Part shown: one piece after another, positions 49,332 through 58,527 of the stretch
How positions within the stretch are numbered: the stretch's first letter is position 1
Layout: every line of letters starts with the position of its first letter
Assembly: GCF_018145875.1 (NCBI RefSeq)
Contig: NZ_JAGSSV010000004.1
Span: forward strand, 1-64,000
Direction of reading: 5' to 3'
DNA: 64,000 nt
Source of the DNA: Marinomonas vulgaris
GTDB taxonomy: Bacteria; Pseudomonadota; Gammaproteobacteria; Pseudomonadales; Marinomonadaceae
Translations under genes and position numbers: made by a program
Notes under the pieces: model-generated
What the model was told of the DNA's origin: nothing
The model's input: only the letters and a program-made list of their open reading frames with translations
Database searches by the model: none

Positions 49332-50111
49332 ATGACAGTGTATTTTATTGGCGCAGGGCCGGGCGACCCAGACTTGATGACGGTAAAAGCCGTTAAGTTA
49401 ATAGAGCGATGCCCCATCATTCTTTATGCGGGGTCTTTGATTCCCACGCAAATTATCGACAGCGTACGTCATTCAGCCGAAGCCATTTACGACACGGCAC
49501 AAATGAACCTAGACGAAACCACTGCCGTGATCGAAAAGGCCGCGCAAGAAGGCAAAGACGTGGCGCGTTTGCAGTCTGGCGATCCTGCTTTGTATGGAGC
49601 GATTGGCGAGCAGATTCGTCGCCTTGAGGGTTTGGATATTGACTACGAAGTGGTTCCTGGCGTCAGCGCTGTTGCTGCCTCTGCCGCCATGTTGCGCAAA
49701 GAATTGACCTTGTCGGGTGTGTCGCAAACTGTGATTATGACCCGTTACGAAGGCAAAACACCGTTTCCTGAGCGCGAGCGCTTGCCGGCGTTAGCGCAAA
49801 GTGGTGCAACCTTGGCGATACATTTGGGCATCACCCGTATACATAAAATCGTCGACGAATTGCTTCCACACTATGGCGCAGATTGCCCAGTGGCTGTGTG
49901 CTATCGCGTCGGTTGGCCAGACCAAGATTACGTGGTGGGCACTTTGGCGGATATTGTGGTCAAAGTACGTGAGAAAAAATTTACACGCACCAGTCTTATT
50001 TTGGTCGGCCGAGTGTTAGATACTGACGACTTCGCCGATTCTTATCTTTACGATAAAAGTCAGGCGCACATTTTTCGAAAAATTCATCGTCATCGTGACG
50101 AACAAAAATAA
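49332..50111 (+). CDS. cobM: Precorrin-4 C11-methyltransferase
   Basis: A 259-residue methylase with VYFIGAGPGDPDLMTVKA, LQSGDPALYGAIGEQ, VVPGVSAVAASAAML and MTRYEGKTPFPERE, the CobM/CbiF pattern. The ATG at 49332 (AAGGTTAATAGT before it) is preferred to the TTG at 49314. It follows cobJ closely. Confidence 0.94.
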   Translation: MTVYFIGAGPGDPDLMTVKAVKLIERCPIILYAGSLIPTQIIDSVRHSAEAIYDTAQMNLDETTAVIEKAAQEGKDVARLQSGDPALYGAIGEQIRRLEGLDIDYEVVPGVSAVAASAAMLRKELTLSGVSQTVIMTRYEGKTPFPERERLPALAQSGATLAIHLGITRIHKIVDELLPHYGADCPVAVCYRVGWPDQDYVVGTLADIVVKVREKKFTRTSLILVGRVLDTDDFADSYLYDKSQAHIFRKIHRHRDEQK

Positions 50112-50126
50112 GAGCAAGGATTCATT

Positions 50127-51209
50127 ATGCAGCTGAATAAAATCCCTACGACCATAGTTACTGGCTTTTTGGGCAGTGGTAAAACCACCTTATTATCCAA
50201 TGTGCTTAAGCAAGCCGCAGGCAAACGCATCGCGGTGATCGTCAATGAATTTGGCGAATTAGACATAGACTCAGACTTGCTACGTTCTTGTCCGATTGAC
50301 TGCGCCGATGATGGCCAAGAAGGCGGTCAACGCAGCGACGACGGCTTTTACGAACTGGCAAACGGTTGTATTTGTTGTACGGTAGAAGAAGAATTTTTGC
50401 CCGTTATGCAACAGCTCGTGGCGCGCCGCGCCGACATCGATCATATTCTGATTGAAACCAGCGGCTTGGCGTTGCCAAAGCCTTTGGTGCAGGCCTTTAA
50501 CTGGCCAGGCATTAAAGAGCATTGTACTGTGGATGCGGTGATTACCGTAGTCGACGGCGCCGCCGTGGCCGCCGGTCGCTTTGCCGATGACGAAGACAAG
50601 GTGCAGGCTCAACGTCAAGCGGACGAAAGTCTAGATCACGACCCGAGTTTGCAAGAACTACTGGATGATCAGTTAAGCGCCGCGGATTTAGTGGTCGTCA
50701 GCAAAAACGATCTGTTAAACGATGAACAACGCACCCGCGTGCAAAAAATCATCACTAATGAAGTACCCGATACGGTGAAAACCGTGTACATCGAAAATGG
50801 CGAAACAGCGCTGGATGTTTTGTTAGGCATAGACGCCGAAAGTGAAAGCCGCATCGACGAAGTGCACAACCATCACGATCATCATCATGCTCATGGTGCA
50901 CATCACGATCACGCCCACGACCATTTCGATTCTTTCGTCGTGACGTTAGGCGAAGTGCAATCGGACTTGTTGCAAGAAACCTTGTCGGAGCTGGTGGAGA
51001 AGAACAATATTTTCCGTATCAAAGGCTTTGCGGCCGTGCATGGCAAGCCTATGCGTCAGGTTTTTCAAGTGGTCGGAACCCGTTTAGATCGTTATTTCGA
51101 TCGTTTATGGCAGCCGGACGAAGTGCGTAAAACGCAATTGGTCTTTATCGGCAAAGGCATCGAAAAAGAGCAAATTGAAAACGTATTACACGACGCGTTA
51201 AGCGCTTAG
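50127..51209 (+). CDS. cobW: CobW GTPase, cobalt-delivery chaperone
   Basis: A 360-residue G3E-family protein: Walker A GFLGSGKTT near residue 14, the metal motif NGCICCTV, ETSGLALPKP and the SKNDL base motif. A His/Asp-rich stretch (EVHNHHDHHHAHGAHHDHAH, about 245-264) lies before the C-terminal CobW_C domain. It is thought to load Co2+ for insertion by CobN, which follows eight bases downstream. Confidence 0.94.
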   Translation: MQLNKIPTTIVTGFLGSGKTTLLSNVLKQAAGKRIAVIVNEFGELDIDSDLLRSCPIDCADDGQEGGQRSDDGFYELANGCICCTVEEEFLPVMQQLVARRADIDHILIETSGLALPKPLVQAFNWPGIKEHCTVDAVITVVDGAAVAAGRFADDEDKVQAQRQADESLDHDPSLQELLDDQLSAADLVVVSKNDLLNDEQRTRVQKIITNEVPDTVKTVYIENGETALDVLLGIDAESESRIDEVHNHHDHHHAHGAHHDHAHDHFDSFVVTLGEVQSDLLQETLSELVEKNNIFRIKGFAAVHGKPMRQVFQVVGTRLDRYFDRLWQPDEVRKTQLVFIGKGIEKEQIENVLHDALSA

Positions 51210-51216
51210 TTGCTTC

Positions 51217-54200
51217 GTGCATTTATTAGCCGCCAAACCGGGTGGATTTGTTGACGACGAAGGCATTGTCGATTTAGGGCAAACGCCGGCCGATTTGGTG
51301 ATCTTGGCCGCGGCCGACAGCGTTCTTGGTGCGCTCGGTAGCGCCTTAGATCATGGCATCAATACCTTATCTGAAGGCGCTTTTCCGAGTGTTCGACTGG
51401 CCAATTGGATGCAGTTGGTTAAACCCGCTGCGTTCGATTTGTATGAGCACAAGGTGCTCGACCACGCTCGCGTCGTGGTCGTTTCCTTGTTAGGTGGCGA
51501 GCATTACTGGGCCTATGGTTTCCAACAATTGCAGTATTGGGCAAAGGCCAAACCGGATCGAACCCTGATTATTGTGCCCGGTGACGACGCTCCTGATCCT
51601 TCCTTAACCAAGGCTTCCACTGCGCAGCCTGAAGACGTGCATCGGGTGTGGCGATATTTGCGTGAAAGTGGCCAAGCCAATTCCTTACAGCTGTTTCATT
51701 TCCTTGCGGATCAGTATTTTAATCTGTCCACTGAGTGGCAAGAGCCTGCGCCTTTGCCCAGTGCATTGATCTACCACGCAGGTCACGCGTCGAGCTTTTT
51801 AACATGGCAACAGCATTACGCCGAGTCGATCCAAAACGGTCTTCCTGTGGTGGTTGTGGCGTTTTATCGCTCTCATTTACAAAGCGGTAATACCCAGATG
51901 TTCGATGGTTTGCTAAGCGTGCTAGAGCAAGAAAATATGGTGCCGTTGGCGGTGGCGGTGAGCTCGTTAAAAGACGATGTGTCGGTGGGCTTGATTGAAT
52001 CGCTGGTGGAACGAACCCATGCCAAGGTGATTCTGAACACCACAGGCTTTGCCGCAAATCGAGTGGGCAGCCCCGATTTGGCCTCGGAGCCGACGGATTT
52101 TCAGTCGGCCTTTGCGTCGCCGATTCCCGTACTGCAGCTGATCCTATCCGGCAGCACTGAAGAAGATTGGCAAGCACAAACTCAAGGGTTGCGCAGTCGA
52201 GACGTGGCGATGCAAATCGTCTTGCCCGAAATGGACGGACGCATCATTACCCGCGCGATCAGTTTTAAAGCGTTGAGTCATTACAACGACACCGCACAAG
52301 TGGACTTGGTGCGCTATGAATTGCACGAAGAGCGCGCTCGCTTTGTCGCACAACTCGCCAAGCGTTTTGCCAACCTCGCCATCAAGCCTAATCATGAAAA
52401 ACGCATCGCCTTTGTGTTGGCGAATTACCCCACCAAAGATGGCCGCATTGGTAACGGCGTAGGGCTAGACACGCCTGCCTCGACAATCAATTTACTCAAG
52501 GCGTTGGAACACGCCGGTTATCCCATCGCCGATGTGCCAGAACATGGCAACGCCTTAATTGAAGCCTTGCTTGGCGCGGTAACGAATAACCCAAACACCT
52601 TGCACGAAAGAGGGTGCTGGCAAAGTTTGGCGTTGGACGATTACCTTCACTATTTTTACCAGTTGCCATTAGAAAGCCAAAACGCGGTGTGGGATCGTTG
52701 GGGAGCGCCAGAAAACGACCACAAATGCCGCGAGCAAAACGGCGAACGCCGCATCATGTTGGCGGGCATTCGCCTTGGCGAAACCTTTGTTGGTATTCAG
52801 CCCGCGCGGGGTTTTAACCTCGATTTGGCAGCCAATTACCACGATCCAGATTTGATTCCGCCCCACAGTTATTTGGCGTTTTATTTCTGGCTGCGTCATG
52901 TTTATAAAGTAGATGCCTTTGTGCACGTGGGCAAACACGGCAATCTAGAATGGCTGCCGGGCAAGGGCACAGCGTTATCCGACCAATGTTGGCCAGACAT
53001 CGCCTTGGGGCCCATGCCGAATTTTTACCCTTTTATTGTTAATGATCCAGGTGAGGGCGCACAAGCCAAGCGTCGCACACAAGCCACCATTATTGATCAT
53101 TTAATGCCGCCGATGACACGCGCCGAAACGTACGGTGACATGGCCGAGCTGGAAAACTTGGTGGACGAATATTATCAAGCCATGGGTATGGATATTCGTC
53201 GAGAAACTTGGTTGCGCGAACAAATTCTTGAAAAAGTCCAAACGACGCATTTGCTGGAAGAGTTAATCGGTATTGAATCGGACAATGACGATTCGGTGCT
53301 GGAAGGCTTAGATACCTATTTGTGCGAGATAAAAGAAGCGCAAATTCGCCACGGCTTGCATCGCCTTGGCGAATTACCAGAGAAAGACAAACTGGCTGAT
53401 ACGCTGGTGGCCTTGTTGCGTTTACCTCGTGGTAAAGAGGCGACCAGCCAGGGCATTCTTCATGCGCTGGTAGAAGACTTGAGTTTATCGCAAGACGATT
53501 TTGATCCCATGCAAAGCCTACGCATTCCTTGGCTTGGCAAGCAACCAGACGCGTTATCAGCGATCAGTGAGGCTCCATGGCGAACTCATGCCGACACCAA
53601 AGAGCGGTTAGAGCTTTTCGCTAAATCTCTCGTTATGAGTTATTTATTGGGTAATGGAGCCATAGCGTCGTTAGCTCAAGAGTGCCCAAAAACAGCGATA
53701 CTTTTATCGCACAGTAAAAAAACTCTTTTGCGCGCTTTAGAACAAAGCGCTCATGACGAAATTCATGCTTTGCTAACCGGATTAGAAGGCGGTTTTATTC
53801 CTCCCGGCCCCAGTGGCGCGCCGACAAGAGGGCGGTTGGATACCTTGCCAACCGGGCGTAACTTCTTCTCCGTGGATAACCGCGCCATTCCGTCACCTGC
53901 GGCGTGGGCGATTGGCCAACAGTCTGCCGAAGCCCTGATTCAGCGGCATCTTCAAGAGCACGGCGATTACCCGAAAGATTTAGGGCTGTCCGTGTGGGGA
54001 ACCGCCACCATGCGAACCGGTGGCGACGACATTGCACAAGCGTTTGCACTGATGGGAGTACGTCCGATTTGGGCGCCGGGGTCAAACCGTGTGACCGATT
54101 TTGAAGTCCTGTCTTGTATGCAGCTTGGTCGCCCGCGAGTAGATGTAACACTTCGAGTATCCGGTTTTTTCCGTGACGCTTTCGCGAATGTCATGCGACT

Positions 54201-55083
54201 CTACGACGCAGCGGTGCAAGCCATTGTCGACTTTGAAGAGCCGGGCACAGGCAACACCATTCGAGCCAATGTACAAGCGCGCAAACAAACCTTGCTTGAT
54301 CAAGGCATGGACGAAGAGCTCGCGAACCGTCAAGCGACGTATCGTGTTTTTGGCAGCAAGCCCGGTGCGTATGGCGCAGGCTTACAAGGCTTAATTGACG
54401 AACGCTGCTGGGACACCAAAGCCGATTTAGCGGAAGCCTACGTAAACTGGGGCGGCTATGCCTACGATGGCAACACCTACAATAAAGAGCAAGATGGTGT
54501 GGAAGCGAAATCCGCCTTTGTTGAACGCTTGTCTCAGCTTGATGCCGTGGTGCAAAACCAAGACAACCGTGAACACGATATTTTAGATTCCGACGATTAT
54601 TATCAATTTCAAGGCGGCATGACCAACGCGGTGATGGAATTCAGCGGCCAAGCGCCGAGCGTGTATCACAGCGATCATTCCAATCCCAGCGCACCGAAAA
54701 TTCGTACTTTAAAAGAAGAGCTGAATCGCGTGGTGCGTTCGCGGGTGTTGAATCCGAAATGGATCGACGCTATGCAAAGCCACGGCTACAAGGGCGCGTT
54801 TGAAATGACCGCCACGGTAGATTATTTGTTCGCTTACGGTGCGACAACGGACTTGGTTGCGGATTATCAGTATGAGCAAGTAACCGATCGCTTATTGCTT
54901 GATCCAGACAATCAGGCGTTTATGCGCGATAATAATCCTCATGCGTTAGAAGAAATGGGCGAGCGTTTATTAGAAGCGATTCAGCGCGGTATGTGGCAAA
55001 ACGCCGAAATACATCGTCAAAAAATACAGTCCTTGTTGCTTGATTTAGATCAGCAGCAGGAGCAAGAAGATAAACGTCAGTAA
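51217..55083 (+). CDS. cobN: Aerobic cobaltochelatase large subunit CobN
   Basis: 1288 residues, the normal length for the H subunit of the ATP-dependent cobaltochelatase that inserts Co2+ into hydrogenobyrinate a,c-diamide. Family features are MHLLAAKPGGFVDDEGIVDL, KHGNLEWLPGKGTALSDQCW, GLEGGFIPPGPSGAPTRG, TLPTGRNFFSVD and LGRPRVDVTLRVSGFFRDAF. The start is a GTG. Its motor subunits appear to be the ChlI/ChlD-type fusion at 60877 rather than CobS and CobT. Confidence 0.95.
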   Translation: MHLLAAKPGGFVDDEGIVDLGQTPADLVILAAADSVLGALGSALDHGINTLSEGAFPSVRLANWMQLVKPAAFDLYEHKVLDHARVVVVSLLGGEHYWAYGFQQLQYWAKAKPDRTLIIVPGDDAPDPSLTKASTAQPEDVHRVWRYLRESGQANSLQLFHFLADQYFNLSTEWQEPAPLPSALIYHAGHASSFLTWQQHYAESIQNGLPVVVVAFYRSHLQSGNTQMFDGLLSVLEQENMVPLAVAVSSLKDDVSVGLIESLVERTHAKVILNTTGFAANRVGSPDLASEPTDFQSAFASPIPVLQLILSGSTEEDWQAQTQGLRSRDVAMQIVLPEMDGRIITRAISFKALSHYNDTAQVDLVRYELHEERARFVAQLAKRFANLAIKPNHEKRIAFVLANYPTKDGRIGNGVGLDTPASTINLLKALEHAGYPIADVPEHGNALIEALLGAVTNNPNTLHERGCWQSLALDDYLHYFYQLPLESQNAVWDRWGAPENDHKCREQNGERRIMLAGIRLGETFVGIQPARGFNLDLAANYHDPDLIPPHSYLAFYFWLRHVYKVDAFVHVGKHGNLEWLPGKGTALSDQCWPDIALGPMPNFYPFIVNDPGEGAQAKRRTQATIIDHLMPPMTRAETYGDMAELENLVDEYYQAMGMDIRRETWLREQILEKVQTTHLLEELIGIESDNDDSVLEGLDTYLCEIKEAQIRHGLHRLGELPEKDKLADTLVALLRLPRGKEATSQGILHALVEDLSLSQDDFDPMQSLRIPWLGKQPDALSAISEAPWRTHADTKERLELFAKSLVMSYLLGNGAIASLAQECPKTAILLSHSKKTLLRALEQSAHDEIHALLTGLEGGFIPPGPSGAPTRGRLDTLPTGRNFFSVDNRAIPSPAAWAIGQQSAEALIQRHLQEHGDYPKDLGLSVWGTATMRTGGDDIAQAFALMGVRPIWAPGSNRVTDFEVLSCMQLGRPRVDVTLRVSGFFRDAFANVMRLYDAAVQAIVDFEEPGTGNTIRANVQARKQTLLDQGMDEELANRQATYRVFGSKPGAYGAGLQGLIDERCWDTKADLAEAYVNWGGYAYDGNTYNKEQDGVEAKSAFVERLSQLDAVVQNQDNREHDILDSDDYYQFQGGMTNAVMEFSGQAPSVYHSDHSNPSAPKIRTLKEELNRVVRSRVLNPKWIDAMQSHGYKGAFEMTATVDYLFAYGATTDLVADYQYEQVTDRLLLDPDNQAFMRDNNPHALEEMGERLLEAIQRGMWQNAEIHRQKIQSLLLDLDQQQEQEDKRQ

Positions 55084-55161
55084 CCTTGGGCAGAGGCTTG
55101 CTGGTAACCTTATGGGCATTCAGTAGTTGAACGCCGATCAGAGTCGACAAAGAGAGAGACA

Positions 55162-56385
55162 ATGAGCAAGACAGAATCAGTCAAAAAACAGGGCATCATG
55201 ATTTGTGGTCATGGCAGCCGAGACAAAGACGCCGAACGCGAATTCGGCTTGGTGGCAAAAGGACTAAAAGAGCGTTTTCCCCATTTGCCAGTAGAATATG
55301 GCTTCTTAGAGTTTTCCGCGCCGAACATTCACATGGGGTTAGACAGCTTATTGAAGCAAGGGGTAGAAGAAATTTACGCTGTGCCGGGTATGTTGTTCGC
55401 GGCGACCCACGCAAAAAACGACATTCCTTCCGTATTGACCACCTACGAAGAAAAGAACCCAGGATTGACCGTCACTTACGGCCGTGAGCTTGGCTTGCAA
55501 GACGACATGATCGAAGCGTTTCAAGCGCGTATTTATGAATCCCTTGGCTTAGATCCAGAGAATCCCCCCGCCAACTTATACGACACCTTGTTGGTCGTGG
55601 TTGGCCGCGGCACATCAGACACAGGTGCCAACGCAGAAGCCGCGAAACTGACCCGCATTGTTAATGAAAACATGGGCTTTGGTTGGGCCGACACCGTGTA
55701 TTCTGGCGTGACTTACCCATCGGTGGGTGTTGGTTTAGAGAACCTCATGAAACTGGGCTACAAACGCATCGTGATTGCGCCTTATTTCTTATTTACCGGT
55801 CGATTGATTAAGCGTATTCAAGGTTATGTGAACAAGGTGGCCGAGGCGAATCCGGCCATTGAATTTATTCAAACGCCTTATTTGAGCGACCATTCAAGAG
55901 TCATCGATGCCTTCCAAAATCGTGTGGAAGAAATCATGCAGGGTGAAGAGCCGACCGGTGAAGAAACCTTAATGAATTCATTTAAACGCCGCTTAGCCGC
56001 CGGCGAAGTAGACGTTCATCATCACCACGCGGAATTTGTCGACCCACTAGACGACACGCAGGGCTTATCCGACTTTGATGCGAAACACGCCACCTTCACT
56101 GCGACAGACAACAAGCCATCGTCTGTTCTTAGTGCGCATGGCCATTCACATTCTCATGGACACAGTCACGATCATTCGCACGGCCATAGCCATTCACACG
56201 GTCATTCTCATGGTCACAGTCATGGTGTTTACAAACACATTGGCCACCCAATGGGACCAAGAACTATGATCGGCGAAGGCATTTGCTGCTGCTTCATGGG
56301 GCAGTTCACCGATGAGATTCTAGAAGAAGAAAAGCACAAAATAGACGGCGACTGCACCAAAACAGCGTTTGCTCATAGGTCATAA
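55162..56385 (+). CDS. cbiX: CbiX-family chelatase with His-rich tail
   Basis: 407 residues. Two CbiX-type half domains fill residues 10-270: the first with GHGSRDKDAEREF and YAVPGMLFAATHAKNDIP, the second with GRGTSDTGANAEA and IAPYFLFTGRLIKRI. A His/Ser/Gly repeat (about 326-356) and a short C-terminal segment with GEGICCCFMGQF follow. This is the architecture of the long CbiX, in which the His stretch and Cys residues bind metal or a cluster. The usual role is early cobalt insertion into sirohydrochlorin, which does not fit the late-insertion CobN gene just before it. It may store cobalt or act on another precursor. Confidence 0.85.
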   Translation: MSKTESVKKQGIMICGHGSRDKDAEREFGLVAKGLKERFPHLPVEYGFLEFSAPNIHMGLDSLLKQGVEEIYAVPGMLFAATHAKNDIPSVLTTYEEKNPGLTVTYGRELGLQDDMIEAFQARIYESLGLDPENPPANLYDTLLVVVGRGTSDTGANAEAAKLTRIVNENMGFGWADTVYSGVTYPSVGVGLENLMKLGYKRIVIAPYFLFTGRLIKRIQGYVNKVAEANPAIEFIQTPYLSDHSRVIDAFQNRVEEIMQGEEPTGEETLMNSFKRRLAAGEVDVHHHHAEFVDPLDDTQGLSDFDAKHATFTATDNKPSSVLSAHGHSHSHGHSHDHSHGHSHSHGHSHGHSHGVYKHIGHPMGPRTMIGEGICCCFMGQFTDEILEEEKHKIDGDCTKTAFAHRS

Positions 56386-56394
56386 TCAGGCGTC

Positions 56395-56446
56395 ACTCCA
56401 TTTATCCTCAGCATTGCTAAAGGGATAAGTGGAGTTAACTTCTTTC
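56395..56446 (+). terminator. Probable terminator after cbiX
   Basis: ACTCCATTTATCC pairs with GGATAAGTGGAGT (one T-G pair) over 15 bases; the tail TTCTTTCT is only moderately T-rich. Confidence 0.6.
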
Positions 56447-56461
56447 TCATGACTGCCAAAG

Positions 56462-57355
56462 TCAATGTTTAAACCATTGTGCTAGTCTTCGAGCGACTAA
56501 GCGTGCAGCCGCGTCATGTGCTTCAGATTCACGAATTAAAGCTGACCAATCTAAGGTGAGCTTTTCTTTTCCCAAACTAACGGCCATGACGGTGTTGTTT
56601 TTAATCGCTGATTGAACCGCCCAGCGAGATAAAATGCTCACGCCAAAGTTGGACGCGATTAATTCGATGACCGCGTCGGTGACTTCAACCACTGTGACTA
56701 AATGCGGAACGACCCCAGAGGGACGAATGAAGCGTTCATATTCAAAACCTGGTTGGGCCGTTTTGCTGTAAGTTAAATAGTCTTCACTCTCTAGGTCGGT
56801 TGCGTCTACAAAGGCTTTGCTTGCCAAAGGATGTGTCGGGTGAGTGATTAAAACAAGCTCGTCTTGAAAAACGGGAACAGAGTCGATGCTGGGTGTTGCT
56901 AAGTGCCCTGGAGCTAAAATCACATCTACGTCGCCATGTTGAAGGTTCCGGAGCGGATTTTGCGTTGCAGACGCCACTAATTCTAATTGAATGTGGGGTT
57001 CTTTTTCCGACATCATTTTTAAAAACGCGGGTAGCCAGTGATAGCAGCTGTAAGCAGCGATGCCAATACGAACAACGGTGGTTTTATTGCTCGCCATTTG
57101 TTGGAAATCGAACTCCGCTCGTTGTAATGCTGGGATAATCTGTTTGGCCGTTTGTGTCATAGCACGGCCAGAAGGTGTTTGCTTTAAGCGACGACCTTCG
57201 CGCTCAAATAGTAACCCACCCAAACGTCTCTCCGCCTCAGCAAGTCTGTGACTCAATGCGGACTGTGTGACACCAAGTGCATCGGCAGCTTGTCGTATAG
57301 TGCCAGTCTGATCGATCGCATTGAGCATTTCCCAGTGTTTTATATCAAGTCTCAT
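56462..57355 (-). CDS. LysR-family regulator, MetR-like
   Basis: 297 residues. The helix-turn-helix (LDIKHWEMLNAIDQTGTIRQ, AADALGVTQSALSHRLAEAE) resembles MetR, and the effector domain runs from about 88. The start is the ATG at 57355 giving MRLDIKHW, typical of the family; a longer frame to 57385 adds a basic leader. It is divergent from an EamA transporter and likely controls it. It splits the cob genes into two groups. Confidence 0.87.
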   Translation of the reverse strand: MRLDIKHWEMLNAIDQTGTIRQAADALGVTQSALSHRLAEAERRLGGLLFEREGRRLKQTPSGRAMTQTAKQIIPALQRAEFDFQQMASNKTTVVRIGIAAYSCYHWLPAFLKMMSEKEPHIQLELVASATQNPLRNLQHGDVDVILAPGHLATPSIDSVPVFQDELVLITHPTHPLASKAFVDATDLESEDYLTYSKTAQPGFEYERFIRPSGVVPHLVTVVEVTDAVIELIASNFGVSILSRWAVQSAIKNNTVMAVSLGKEKLTLDWSALIRESEAHDAAARLVARRLAQWFKH

Positions 57356-57505
57356 TGTCTTATCTCGTTTTATTCGACTCTTCATTTGATATGGGTTTGA
57401 TGAGATTTACATGAATACTATTAATCAATATCTTATATTATTCATTATTTTCTTCATCAGCTTTCTATTATGGTTGCGCCATTAACCAAATGGAATACGA
57501 AAAAT

Positions 57506-58402
57506 ATGAAAAATCAATCAAACATAGGTGGCCAATATTTTGTGCTGCTGTCGGCCTGCTTTTATGGATTGAATCCCTTTTTTGCCCAGCAGTTGTTTGA
57601 AGATGGATTGGGGGCAGCAATGGTCAGTTTGTATCGTTTTATTTTGCCGGCCTTGTTCTTCATGTTTTGTTTGCGTACGCCACGAGAAAATAGACTTGAG
57701 GTGTTCAGAAGTCTGGTATTGGGGGTGGCGAGTGGTGTGGCGATTTTTGGTTACTTCCATGCCCTAGAAACGATTCCTGCGGCTACGGCGATTTTAATTT
57801 ACTACAGCTATCCTTTTTTTAGTGTCTTGATTGGCTGGTGGCTTTTTAAACGAACGCCATCGCAAAACACGCTGGTGTCAGCTGCTTTAATACTGATTGC
57901 AGTGTCATTAACCATAAGGCCGGAGTCTTTGCCAGCAGGGGTTTGGTTGTCAGTTGCTGCTTGTTTTTTGGCGCCTGTGGCGGTGGCGACACAAGTTCAA
58001 TATTTGTCGAATCCGAAGCAAACGATACCAACACGCAGTCGAGTAGCCTGGATTACCATGGGTCATGTGTTGGTGCTCTTTCCCATTGCGGTGTGGCATG
58101 AGCCAGAACAAATATTGCCTGTGTCCATGGTGGGTGTTGTTTCTGTGTTTGGTATCGCTTTATTAGCGGCAGCGTTGCCTCAGATACTGTTTATGCTGGG
58201 AGCGCCAAGGTCATGCGCGGATAGAAATGCGTTAACAGGATCACTTGAGTTAGTCGTCGCTTTCCTAACCGGGGCGTTGTTATTAGGTGACCCTTTGGAT
58301 CGATTTGAATTAACCGCTATGGCGCTGATTGTACTGGCGCTGTTCATTAAGCAAGGACAAGCAAAGTCAACCACATATTCGACAGTTCACAATACTGCTT
58401 AA
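57506..58402 (+). CDS. EamA/DMT-superfamily transporter
   Basis: A 298-residue inner-membrane protein with ten helices in two EamA repeats (AATAILIYYSYPFFSVLIGW in the first, ADRNALTGSLELVVAFLTGA in the second). The ATG at 57506 with GGAA before it is favoured over the ATG at 57470. Substrate unknown; it may be a B12-precursor or amino-acid exporter from its place, but nothing shows this. Confidence 0.85.
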   Translation: MKNQSNIGGQYFVLLSACFYGLNPFFAQQLFEDGLGAAMVSLYRFILPALFFMFCLRTPRENRLEVFRSLVLGVASGVAIFGYFHALETIPAATAILIYYSYPFFSVLIGWWLFKRTPSQNTLVSAALILIAVSLTIRPESLPAGVWLSVAACFLAPVAVATQVQYLSNPKQTIPTRSRVAWITMGHVLVLFPIAVWHEPEQILPVSMVGVVSVFGIALLAAALPQILFMLGAPRSCADRNALTGSLELVVAFLTGALLLGDPLDRFELTAMALIVLALFIKQGQAKSTTYSTVHNTA

Positions 58403-58527
58403 TAAAACACCTTGGATGCTTGTTTTTTCACGTAGCCATTTCTCATGCTGGAAGAGTGGGATAGACTAATAGTCGCTTTGGCATTGAGAACACGCGCCAT
58501 TAATTGCCGTCGATTAGGAGACGCAAT

